64,000 bases of DNA. Source: JAQBQH01 sp035607415. GTDB lineage: Bacteria; Myxococcota_A; Polyangia; Palsa-1104. Positions 23,070-31,622 of the stretch are shown one piece after another; position 1 is the first letter of the stretch, and every line of letters starts with the position of its first letter. The DNA lies in NCBI GenBank assembly GCA_035607415.1, contig DATNAQ010000118.1:1-64000 (forward strand), in the 5' to 3' direction. Position numbers and translations under genes: made by a program. The notes beneath the pieces are model-generated. The model worked only from the letters and a program-made list of their open reading frames with translations, was not told the DNA's origin and made no database searches.

Positions 23070-23160
23070 GCGAGCGCCAGCGAGCGAACGTGAGCGAGGC
23101 CGGTACCGCCCGCGGAGCGACCTCTTGCTCGCGGTGCACCTGAAAGGGCGCCCGTGAGCG
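23068..23160 (+). repeat. Dispersed intergenic repeat, copy A
   Basis: The first 37 nt (23068-23104) differ from positions 47758-47794 at one base only. Conservation then continues in blocks: GCCCGCGGA, GTGCACCTG and CGTGAGC. The repeat starts inside the sspB stop codon and ends in the GTGAGC start of the next gene. Read backwards, the first block could encode PASLTFARWRSL, a string I regard as a translation artefact of such repeats. Confidence 0.75.
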
Positions 23161-24596
23161 CTGCGCACAGCGACGGCGAGCGCGTGCTCGCGCTCCTGCA
23201 GCGTCACGGATGGAACGCGACGTCGTTCCAGATCCTCGAGGCCGGCTTCCGCTACTGGTTCGACGGCGACGACGCTTGCGTCGCCTACGTCGAGACGCGC
23301 GGCGCCTGGGTGGCCGCGGGCGCGCCGGTGTGCGCGGCGGCGCGGCTCGGCGAGGTCAGCGCGCGCTTCATCGCCGCGGCGCGCGCGGCCGGACGGCGCG
23401 CGGCGTTCTTCGCCGCCGAGTCGCGGCTCGTCGACGCAGCGGCGCTGCGCGCCATGCAGATCGGCGAGCAGCCGGTGTGGGACGCGACCCGCTGGGCGAC
23501 GACGATCGGCGCCACGCGCCGGCTGCGCACGCAGCTCAACCGCGCGGTCAACAAGGGCGTGCACGTGCGCGCCGTCGCCGCCGCCGAGCTGGCCACGCCG
23601 GCGGGCGCAACGTCGCCGGCGCGAACGAAGTCGCCGGCGAACGCGACGACGCTCACGCCGCTCGGGCGCGCGGTGAGCGCGCTCATCGATCGCTGGCAGC
23701 ACGCCAAGCCGATGGCGCCGATGGGCTTCCTCGTCGACGTGCAGCCGTTCCACTTCGGCGCCGAGCGCCGCTACTTCGTGGCCGAGCGCGAGGGCGTGCT
23801 CGTCGGCTTCCTCGCCGCCGTCCCCATCTACGGCCGCGCCGGCTGGCTGCTCGAAGACTTCTTGCGCGATCCGCGCGCGCCCAACGGCACGAGCGAGCTC
23901 ATCATCGACGCCGCCATGCGCGCGCTCGGCGAGGAAGGCTCGCGCTACGTCACGCTCGGGCTGGCGCCGCTCGCCGGTCCGCTGCGCGGCACGCTGCGCG
24001 CGGCGCGGGCGCTGTCGGCGGCGCTCTACGACTTCGAGGGGCTGCGCGCGTTCAAGGCCAAGCTGCAGCCGCACGCGTGGGAGCCGATCTACCTCGCGCA
24101 TCCGCCGCGCAGCTCGAGCCACGTCGCGCTCGTCGACGCGCTGGCGGCGTTCGCGCGCGGCAGCTTCGTCCGCTTCGGCGGCGCGACGCTGTTGCGCGGA
24201 CCGGCGCTGGTGGTGCGCGCGCTGGCGGCGGCGCTGGTGCCGTGGACGGTGCTGCTCACCAGCGCCAGCGCGCGCTGGTTTCCCTGGCCGTGGGTGAAGA
24301 CGGCGTGGATCGCGTTCGACCTGGTGCTGGTGGTGACGCTGTTCGCGCTCACGATGCGCTGGCGTCACTGGCTCGGTGCCGCGCTGGCGACGGCGATCAG
24401 CGTCGACGTCGCGCTCACGACGGCGCAGGTCGCCTTCTACGATGCGCCACGCGCGCACGGCGACCCGATCGACTGGGTGGTGATGATGATTTCGATCGCC
24501 GGTCCATTGCTCGCCTCCGTGGTGCTTTGGGGCGCCGTCGGGCATCGTCGCTCGACCCCGGATCTGGTCGAATCCAGATTAGAAACGAGCAGTTGA
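23154..24596 (+). CDS. DUF2156 (MprF-like GNAT) protein with C-terminal membrane helices
   Basis: 480 residues, GTG start. The N-terminal 320 residues resemble the DUF2156 domain of phosphatidylglycerol lysyltransferases (MprF), a double GNAT fold that uses aminoacyl-tRNA. Supporting segments are SFQILEAGFRYWFDGDDACVAYVE, GAPVCA and YGRAGWLLEDFLRDPRAPNG, plus EGLRAFKAKLQPHAWEPIYLA near 308-328. Four hydrophobic segments (about 350-470; VVRALAAALVPWTVLL, TAWIAFDLVLVVTLFAL) follow. In MprF the membrane part comes first, so this order is reversed. A lipid-modifying role is possible, not shown. The gene is preceded by a dispersed repeat rather than an obvious promoter. Confidence 0.75.
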   Translation: MSAAHSDGERVLALLQRHGWNATSFQILEAGFRYWFDGDDACVAYVETRGAWVAAGAPVCAAARLGEVSARFIAAARAAGRRAAFFAAESRLVDAAALRAMQIGEQPVWDATRWATTIGATRRLRTQLNRAVNKGVHVRAVAAAELATPAGATSPARTKSPANATTLTPLGRAVSALIDRWQHAKPMAPMGFLVDVQPFHFGAERRYFVAEREGVLVGFLAAVPIYGRAGWLLEDFLRDPRAPNGTSELIIDAAMRALGEEGSRYVTLGLAPLAGPLRGTLRAARALSAALYDFEGLRAFKAKLQPHAWEPIYLAHPPRSSSHVALVDALAAFARGSFVRFGGATLLRGPALVVRALAAALVPWTVLLTSASARWFPWPWVKTAWIAFDLVLVVTLFALTMRWRHWLGAALATAISVDVALTTAQVAFYDAPRAHGDPIDWVVMMISIAGPLLASVVLWGAVGHRRSTPDLVESRLETSS

Positions 24597-24621
24597 CCAC
24601 TACCAACTAGGCAAGTAGGCG
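24593..24621 (+). promoter_or_regulatory. Possible promoter of the EXORDIUM-like gene
   Basis: TTGACC (24593-24598) sits 17 bp from TAGGCG (24616-24621), a poor -10. TAGTGT at 24631-24636 is another candidate. Both lie upstream of the GGAG ribosome site at 24663-24666. Confidence 0.25.
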
Positions 24622-24676
24622 AAAAGTGTCTAGTGTGGGTGTCATCGCGCGTTTACGCGAGCGGAGAACACCTATC

Positions 24677-25588
24677 ATGAACAGGCTCACCTGGTTCGCT
24701 GCGGCTGCTGGTTTTGCGATGGTGATGAGCGGATGCACTGCCCCCGACGATCCGTCGGTCGCCGACGACGAGGCCGCGCTCAACGGCGCGCAGGACCCGC
24801 CGGGCGCGCGCGTGTTCCACGCCAAGGGCGGTGGCCACCAGGGCGGCGGCGGCTCGCCGCTGTTGACCTGGCACGGCGGACCGGTGCTGCACACCAACTC
24901 GACCGAGGCGATCTTCTGGGGCACCGAGTGGAGCTCGGCGTCGTTCCAGGGCGACAAGGTCACCGGCCTCGACACGTGGTTCGGCGGCCTCGACAAGTCG
25001 AGCTTCGCCACGACGTCGACCGAGTACGGCGACGGCAGCGGCAACGTCACGTCGTCGTCGTCGTACATGGGCCACGTGTTCGACAACTCGGCGGCGCCGC
25101 GCAAAGCGATCCAGGTGAGCGACGCCGTCGCCGAGGCGTGCAAGATCACCAACAACAACCCGGTGCCGAACGCGGTCTACTTCCTCTACACGTCGACGGG
25201 CGCGGGCCACGTCAGCTACTGCGCGTGGCACTCGGCGGGCACCTGCAGCAACGGCGCGCACGTGCAGGTGGCGTACATGCCGAACCTCGACGGCATCGCA
25301 GGCTGCGATCCGCAGGATGATACCGGGCTTCACTCGCAGGGGCTGTCGGCGCTCGTGAACGTGACGTCGCACGAGTGGTCGGAGGCGATCTCGGATCCGT
25401 CGCTCAACGCGTGGTACGACGCGGGCGGGCAGGAGAACGGCGACAAGTGCGCGTGGAGCTTCCACAACGACGTGCACGTCGGCGGCTCGGCGTGGAAGGT
25501 TCAGATGGAGTGGTCGAACGCCGCGTACAACGCGGGCACCGGCTACGCGAATCTCTCCGGCCAGAACGGCTGCATCCAAGGCAACTAG
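24677..25588 (+). CDS. Secreted EXORDIUM/PHI-1-like lipoprotein
   Basis: 303 residues. ATG 24677 was chosen because it opens a lipoprotein signal (MNRLTWFAAAAGFAMVMSGC) and has GGAG 10 nt upstream. The mature domain resembles the plant phosphate-induced protein 1/EXORDIUM family: WHGGPVLHTNSTEAIFWG near 65-82, and VTSHEWSEAISDP..NAWYDAGGQENGDKC near 235-265. The conserved H-E-x-x-E and D residues in that segment look like a metal or ligand site, but not a canonical HExxH protease. Several cysteines may form disulfides. Bacterial members exist, with unknown function. The gene appears monocistronic. Confidence 0.7.
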   Translation: MNRLTWFAAAAGFAMVMSGCTAPDDPSVADDEAALNGAQDPPGARVFHAKGGGHQGGGGSPLLTWHGGPVLHTNSTEAIFWGTEWSSASFQGDKVTGLDTWFGGLDKSSFATTSTEYGDGSGNVTSSSSYMGHVFDNSAAPRKAIQVSDAVAEACKITNNNPVPNAVYFLYTSTGAGHVSYCAWHSAGTCSNGAHVQVAYMPNLDGIAGCDPQDDTGLHSQGLSALVNVTSHEWSEAISDPSLNAWYDAGGQENGDKCAWSFHNDVHVGGSAWKVQMEWSNAAYNAGTGYANLSGQNGCIQGN

Positions 25589-25823
25589 GGCTGCGGCCGC
25601 ATCTCCGGGGCATCTTCGCGCGTACGTCCTCGCTTCCTCAGTCACGGGCCGGAGCCCGCTCCCTCGGTCGCTCCGGGCGTGCGAGCGATTTTGCCTCCGG
25701 AGCTGCGGCCTCGCCGCGTCAGCGCCCGATCTTGATTGGGCACCTTCCCCGAACCCGCTCGCAGAATCCGATGGCCGCCGGCCGCTCGTGCCGACGGCCG
25801 TCGGTGAATCGTGATTCGTAGGG
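25589..25823. other. Convergent intergenic region with inverted repeats
   Basis: 235 bp without a gene, between two converging genes. It contains GCCCGATC-TT-GATTGGGC (25724-25741, one G-T pair), a perfect 14-bp palindrome CCGACGGCCGTCGG (25791-25804) and GAATC-GT-GATTC (25806-25817). The last two lie just past the acyl-CoA dehydrogenase stop and may end its transcript. Confidence 0.5.
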
Positions 25824-26984
<1,161 letters not shown>

Positions 26985-27049
26985 GTTGCCTCCCCAATGG
27001 GAAAAGTAACGGGATGAGTAGCGGCCAAAGCGGCTTCCGTTGGAAAAAC

Positions 27050-27063
27050 TGAATGGTCATTCA
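27050..27063. promoter_or_regulatory. Perfect TGAATG-GT-CATTCA operator-like palindrome
   Basis: Six-base arms around a 2-bp centre, in the 127-bp divergent region between the acyl-CoA dehydrogenase and a kinase gene. The arms are those of the Bacillus subtilis FadR (TetR-type, acyl-CoA-responsive) box, which has a wider centre. It is therefore a likely binding site for a fatty acid degradation regulator. Confidence 0.5.
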
Positions 27064-27111
27064 TTTTGCGGAGACGTGTCAAGCGGTGATAAAGTACCGT
27101 CGGAGCTTCGT

Positions 27112-29043
27112 GTGACCAGCACGTCGCAATTCGGGAAGTACAGCCTCCAGCGCAAGCTAGCCGAAGGCGGCATGGCCGAGGTGTTCCTCGCCAAGCTGAC
27201 GGGCATGGAGGGCTTCGAGAAGCTGGTCGTGGTCAAGCGCATCCTGCCGCAGCTGTGCAGCGATGATTCGTTCGTCAAGATGTTCCTCAACGAAGCGCGC
27301 GTGGCGGCGCGGTTGAACCACCCGAACGTCGTTCAGATCTTCGATCTCGGAAAGCTCGACGAGCAGTACTTCATCGCCATGGAGTACGTGCACGGCGAGG
27401 ACCTGCGCACCGTGATCCGTGAGGCCACCGACGCCGACAAGCGGCCGCCGCTCGGGCTGGCGTGCCGCATCATCGCCGACATGCTCGGCGGGCTGCACTA
27501 CGCGCACACGCGCGTCGGCGCCGACGGCAAGCCGCTCGGCCTCGTGCATCGCGACGTGTCGCCGCAGAACGTGCTCGTCACCTACGAGGGGGCGATCAAG
27601 CTCGTCGACTTCGGCATCGCCAAGGCGACGCGCGAGGTGGGCGCGGCGCAGACGCAGGCGGGCCTGCTCAAGGGAAAGTATTCGTACATGTCGCCGGAGC
27701 AGGCGCGCGGACAGCCGGTCGACGCGCGCGCCGACGTGTTCTGCGCCGGCATCCTCCTCTGGGAGCTGGCGACGTGGCAGCGTCTCTTCAAGCGGCCGAC
27801 CGACATGGCGACGCTGATGGCGGTGGCCGAGGAGCCGGTGCGCGCGCCGCACACCGTCGAGCCGGCGCTGCCGCCCGAGCTCGATCGGCTGATCATGAAG
27901 GCGCTGGCGCGCAATCCGGATGAGCGCTTCGCCTCCGCGCAGGAGATGCGCGCGGCGCTCGAGGGGCTGATTCGCACCAAGGCGTGGGAGGCGGACACGC
28001 TGGCGCTGACCAGCTGGATGCGCGAGATGTTCGCCGGCAAGCTGCGCGCGCAGGCGGCGGACGTGGCGGCGTCGGGGCTGGCGTCGCTCGAGGACTTCCT
28101 GCTCACCGTCGAGGAGAAGACGTCGATCAGCTGGATGGCGCAGCCGGCGCCGGGCGGCGGCGAGAAGAAGACGCCGTCGACGGGGTTGCCGCCGTCGCGG
28201 CCGGTGTCGGGGCCGCATGCACCGACGCCGCTGCCGACCTCGGCGGCGGCGCTGTACAGCGACGGGGCCACGGTGCCGATCAACCACGGGATCGCGCGCT
28301 CGAACCCGCACGCGACGACGCTCAAGGGCGGCGATCCGGTGCCGCCGCTGCCGAGCGCGCCGACGATGGCGAAGGCGGAGGGTGTCGCCGGAGGGGTCAT
28401 CGTGCCGTCGGATGCGCCGCTCAAGGCGACGCCGACGGCGGCGACGGCGGGCGTGATCGTCCCCGATGCGCCGCGCTCGTCGGACACGCCGTCGATGAGC
28501 GTGGGGCCGGAGCAGAATCCGCTGCCCGGCCTCCTGGGGTCGACGGCTCCGATGCCGATCTGGACCGAGCCGGACCGGCCGACGGCGAAGCGGCCGGCGC
28601 TGCTCGGCGATCTGCCGTCGCCGCTCCGGCGCGTGCTGGTGGCGGGCGCGGTGGCGGTGCTGGTCGCGGCGATCGCGCTCACCGTGGCGTTCTGGCCTTC
28701 GACGACGCCGCCCGGCTCGACCACGCCGGCGAGCGGCGCGGGAGCCGTCCCGACCGGCGGATCCGCGACGGGCGGGACGAGCGCGGCGCCGACAGGCGCG
28801 GGCAGCCGCGCCAAGCCCGGCGAGAAGCCGACCTACGCGACGCTGGTCATTCGCGTCGACGCACCGGCCAGCATCACCGTCGACGGTCAGGCACAGCCGA
28901 TGGGCGACCACGCGACGGTGAACGTGCAGCCGGGCGTCGAGCACATCGTGACGGTGCAGCGGCCCGGCCACTCGATGCGCAAGCTGCACGTGCCGTCGCT
29001 GGCGCCGGGCGAGAGCATGCCGCTCAAGTTTTCGGTTCGCTAG
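27112..29043 (+). CDS. Ser/Thr protein kinase with C-terminal PEGA domain
   Basis: About 643 residues from GTG 27112, chosen because GGAG lies 6 nt upstream and MTSTSQFGKYSL starts right before the kinase fold; a longer form from 27040 is possible. The cytoplasmic kinase domain (about 9-275) has GGMAEVF, an ATP-binding Lys in VVVKRIL, catalytic HRDVSPQN (H146), DFG (near 166) and SPEQARG. HRDVSPQN, with Ser for the usual Lys, is common in myxobacterial kinases. A long Pro/Ala-rich linker leads to a transmembrane helix (about 506-528) and an extracytoplasmic PEGA domain (about 576-643) that may sense or bind envelope components. Confidence 0.88.
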   Translation: MTSTSQFGKYSLQRKLAEGGMAEVFLAKLTGMEGFEKLVVVKRILPQLCSDDSFVKMFLNEARVAARLNHPNVVQIFDLGKLDEQYFIAMEYVHGEDLRTVIREATDADKRPPLGLACRIIADMLGGLHYAHTRVGADGKPLGLVHRDVSPQNVLVTYEGAIKLVDFGIAKATREVGAAQTQAGLLKGKYSYMSPEQARGQPVDARADVFCAGILLWELATWQRLFKRPTDMATLMAVAEEPVRAPHTVEPALPPELDRLIMKALARNPDERFASAQEMRAALEGLIRTKAWEADTLALTSWMREMFAGKLRAQAADVAASGLASLEDFLLTVEEKTSISWMAQPAPGGGEKKTPSTGLPPSRPVSGPHAPTPLPTSAAALYSDGATVPINHGIARSNPHATTLKGGDPVPPLPSAPTMAKAEGVAGGVIVPSDAPLKATPTAATAGVIVPDAPRSSDTPSMSVGPEQNPLPGLLGSTAPMPIWTEPDRPTAKRPALLGDLPSPLRRVLVAGAVAVLVAAIALTVAFWPSTTPPGSTTPASGAGAVPTGGSATGGTSAAPTGAGSRAKPGEKPTYATLVIRVDAPASITVDGQAQPMGDHATVNVQPGVEHIVTVQRPGHSMRKLHVPSLAPGESMPLKFSVR

Positions 29044-29227
29044 CCTGCGGCTCGGCCGCCTGCTCGGCGGCGGACTTGCGCGCGGCCTTGCGTGCGGCGC
29101 GCGCGTCCTCTTTTTCCTTCTGCGCGGCGAAGGCGTCGCGCGCGGCGCGGCCGCCGAGGATGAAGCCGATCACGATGCCGATGATCAGCACCGCCGGGAT
29201 GTAGATGAAGTGCGCGGTCGTCGGCAT
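29024..29227 (-). CDS. Small membrane protein at the end of the ccm operon
   Basis: 67 residues. One transmembrane helix (FIYIPAVLIIGIVIGFILGG) is followed by a charged, probably coiled-coil tail rich in Ala, Lys, Arg and Glu. It starts 5 nt after the CcmD-like gene and is the last gene of the cytochrome c maturation operon, so it may be a small assembly subunit. Its 3' end overlaps the converging kinase gene by 20 nt. Family unknown; too short for motif assignment. Confidence 0.6.
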   Translation of the reverse strand: MPTTAHFIYIPAVLIIGIVIGFILGGRAARDAFAAQKEKEDARAARKAARKSAAEQAAEPQASEPKT

Positions 29228-29232
29228 CGTCG

Positions 29233-29511
29233 TCAGCCGCGCGCCGCCAGCTTCTTCTTGAGCTCGTCGACCTCGTCCTCGAGGCGACGCGCGCGCCGCG
29301 CCACCGTGAACACCCAGACGACGACGGCGGCGCAGATGAAGCCGTAGGCGCCGCCGACGAGGCGCGAGGCCGGGATCGACTCGCCCGGCTGCATCATGTC
29401 GCCGTTGACCTGCTCCCAACCTTCGTTGCTCTTCTTCGGCGCCGAATCTTGCGCGAGCGCGACGCCGCCGAGGAAGAAGAAAAAGAACGCGATGGCGATG
29501 ATTCGTTTCAT
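29233..29511 (-). CDS. ccmD: CcmD-like heme exporter subunit
   Basis: 92 residues, longer than usual for CcmD because of an N-terminal signal-like helix (IIAIAFFFFFLGGVALA). The second helix (LVGGAYGFICAAVVVWVFTV) followed by RRARRLEDEVDELKKKL matches the CcmD pattern of one helix plus a basic amphipathic tail. CcmD helps release holo-CcmE from the CcmABC complex. It lies between ccmC and a small membrane protein gene, 15 nt after ccmC, which supports the call. Confidence 0.7.
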   Translation of the reverse strand: MKRIIAIAFFFFFLGGVALAQDSAPKKSNEGWEQVNGDMMQPGESIPASRLVGGAYGFICAAVVVWVFTVARRARRLEDEVDELKKKLAARG

Positions 29512-29526
29512 GTCATTCCACTCCTA

Positions 29527-30198
29527 TCATTCCATGGCGTCTTCGGCTTCGAGGTGCAGCTCGTCGACGCGCGCACGCGCGCGCTCGAGCCCGACGCGCA
29601 TGTACAAGAGCGCGAAGAAGAGAATCGTGAACGTCACCATGCTGACCGCGAACGGAATCGCGAAGCCTCGCGGCAGCGACGAGACGACGGTCGTCTTCGG
29701 GTGGATCGTGCGCCAGATGCTGACCGAAAAATAGATGAGCGGCACGTCCGCGGCGCCGAACAGCGCCAGCCCGGCTGCGAGCCGCCGCGAGCCCGGACCG
29801 CCGTACTTTCGCGCGAACAGGTAGGCGACGAAGATGATGAAGAGCAGGAGCGCGGTGGTCAGGCGGACGTCCCAGGTCCAATAGGTGCCCCACGCCTTGC
29901 GCCCCCACAGCGGGCCGGTGACCAGCATGCACGAGCCGAACAGCACCACCAGCTCGCCCGCGCTGGCGGCGAGGCGATCGCCCGCCTCCGACTTTCCGAA
30001 GAGGAACATCGCCGACCCGAGCGCGCACACGAACGTCGCCAGGAAGGTGATCCAGCAAACCGGCACGTGGTAGTAGAAGATTTTTTGTACGAAGCCCATG
30101 CTGGCTTCGAACGGCGCTCGGAGGATGAGCTGGGGCGCGACCAGCAGGCCGAGCGCGGCCAGCGTGACGAGAACGAGAAAGTACGGTCGGAGCTTCAT
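29527..30198 (-). CDS. ccmC: Heme exporter protein CcmC
   Basis: 223 residues with six transmembrane helices. CcmC presents heme to CcmE in the periplasm. The tryptophan-rich motif WGTYWTWDVRLT (103-114) is exact for the heme-handling protein family. Conserved histidines flank it: H44 in FYYHVPVCW and a second in SIWRTIHPKTTV. It overlaps the ccmB stop by 4 nt and is followed by ccmD. Confidence 0.95.
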   Translation of the reverse strand: MKLRPYFLVLVTLAALGLLVAPQLILRAPFEASMGFVQKIFYYHVPVCWITFLATFVCALGSAMFLFGKSEAGDRLAASAGELVVLFGSCMLVTGPLWGRKAWGTYWTWDVRLTTALLLFIIFVAYLFARKYGGPGSRRLAAGLALFGAADVPLIYFSVSIWRTIHPKTTVVSSLPRGFAIPFAVSMVTFTILFFALLYMRVGLERARARVDELHLEAEDAME

Positions 30199-30872
30199 GC
30201 GTCACCTGCGACGAGCGGTTCGAAGACCCAGACGCCGAGCGAGATGAACACGGCGTCGAACACGACCAGGAACTTGAGCCAGAACAGCGCCACCGACGGC
30301 TCGGCGCCCATGAGGAGCGCGACCGTGCCGCGCGTGCCGGCGATGAGCACCGGCACGACGATGGGATAGACGAGCAGCGGCAGGAGCACGTCGCGCGAGC
30401 GCGCGTGACCGAGCGAGGCGCCGAAGAGGGCGGCGACGGCGGCGAAGCCGAGCGTGCCGAGCAGTAGGAGCGCGACGAGCAGCGGCAGCACGGCGGCGAT
30501 GTCGAGGCCGAAGAGCAGCCCGACGAACGCGAGCGTGACCGCCTCGACCACCAACATGAGCAGAGAGATCGCCGTCAGCTTCGACAAGTAGAGCGCGGTG
30601 CGCGGCACCGGCGCGAGCAGCAACGCGCGCAGCGTATCACCCTCGCGCTCACGCTCGAAGGCGCGCGAGATGCCGACGGTGCCGGCGAGCGCGATCGCGA
30701 CCCACAAGACGCCGGCGCCCACGTCGACGGTCGGCTTGGGTCCGCCGAGGAAGGCGAAGCAGAAGACGAGCAGCACCACGACCGCGAAGAAGACGGTGGC
30801 GTAGACGAGCTCCTTGGCGCGCAGCTCGACCACCACGTCCTTCCACAAGAGCAGGCCGACGGCGCGCATCAC
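30195..30872 (-). CDS. ccmB: Heme exporter protein CcmB
   Basis: 225 residues with about six transmembrane helices. Membrane subunit of the CcmABC ABC complex. Family segments: LLLWKDVVVELRAKELVYA at the N-terminus, SRAFEREREGDTLRALLLAPVPR near 68-90, and LLPLLVYPIVVPVLIAGTRG near 160-180. It starts 27 nt after the ccmA stop, the largest gap inside the operon. Confidence 0.94.
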   Translation of the reverse strand: MMRAVGLLLWKDVVVELRAKELVYATVFFAVVVLLVFCFAFLGGPKPTVDVGAGVLWVAIALAGTVGISRAFEREREGDTLRALLLAPVPRTALYLSKLTAISLLMLVVEAVTLAFVGLLFGLDIAAVLPLLVALLLLGTLGFAAVAALFGASLGHARSRDVLLPLLVYPIVVPVLIAGTRGTVALLMGAEPSVALFWLKFLVVFDAVFISLGVWVFEPLVAGDA

Positions 30873-30899
30873 GGAAGACTCCTCACCTGCGCGCGCATC

Positions 30900-31622
30900 C
30901 TACGATTGTACCGCCGTCGCCGTGGCCGCGCGATAGACGTCGGCCAGCGCCGTCGTCGAGCGTGGCGTCGGCGCCGCGGCGTCGTGCGCGATGCGGCCGC
31001 GCGCCAGCACGACCACGCGATCGACGAGCGGCGCCACGGCGTCGAAGTCGTGGGTGACGACGACCATGATGCAGCCGCGCGCCCGCTCCTCGGCGAGGAG
31101 GTCGGCGAGCAGCGCTACACCCGCGCGGTCGAGGCCGGTGAACGGCTCGTCGGCGAGCAGCAGCCGCGGCTTGTGCACCAGCGCGCGCGCCACCGCGAGC
31201 CGCTGCAGCATGCCGCGCGAGTAGGTGCGCGCCGGCCGCGCGGATGCCTCCGCGCTCAGGCCCACGCGCGCGAGCAGCGCACGGGCGGCGGCGTGCGCGT
31301 CGCCGACGCCGTAGAGGCGCGCGAAGAAGACGAGGTTCTCGTGGCCGGTCAGATCGCCGTAGCAGTGCGACTCGTGCGCGATCACGCCGATGGCGCCGCG
31401 CAGCTCGTCGTCGCCCGGGTCGCTGGCGCCGTAGCGGACGCTGCCTGCCGTCGGCGAGACCAGCGTCGCCAGGATGCCGACGAGCGTCGACTTGCCGGCG
31501 CCGTTCGGCCCGAGGAGCGCCGTGGCCTCGCCGGCGCGCAGCGTCAAGTCGACGCCGGCGAGCGCGCGCTGGCGGCCGTAGACCTTGGTCAACCCGCGCG
31601 CGTCGACCGAGTCGAAGCTCAT
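30900..31622 (-). CDS. ccmA: Heme exporter ATP-binding protein CcmA
   Basis: 240 residues from the ATG that overlaps the upstream stop. ATPase that powers release of heme-loaded CcmE. Walker A GPNGAGKST (38-46), signature YSRGMLQRLAVARAL, Walker B LLLADEP and the His switch in VVVTHDF are intact. The context (ccmB, ccmC, ccmD downstream) makes the CcmA call safe, since CcmA ATPases look much like other small exporters. Confidence 0.93.
   Translation of the reverse strand: MSFDSVDARGLTKVYGRQRALAGVDLTLRAGEATALLGPNGAGKSTLVGILATLVSPTAGSVRYGASDPGDDELRGAIGVIAHESHCYGDLTGHENLVFFARLYGVGDAHAAARALLARVGLSAEASARPARTYSRGMLQRLAVARALVHKPRLLLADEPFTGLDRAGVALLADLLAEERARGCIMVVVTHDFDAVAPLVDRVVVLARGRIAHDAAAPTPRSTTALADVYRAATATAVQS

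Noticed and set aside
24677..25588. Zinc metalloprotease based on SHEWSEAISDP
   Set aside because: The second His of HExxH is missing; the segment fits the EXORDIUM-like family better.
25620..25720. Intergenic GC-rich stretch as a small RNA or mobile element remnant
   Set aside because: No second copy in the window, no conserved fold I can see, and no transposase fragment.
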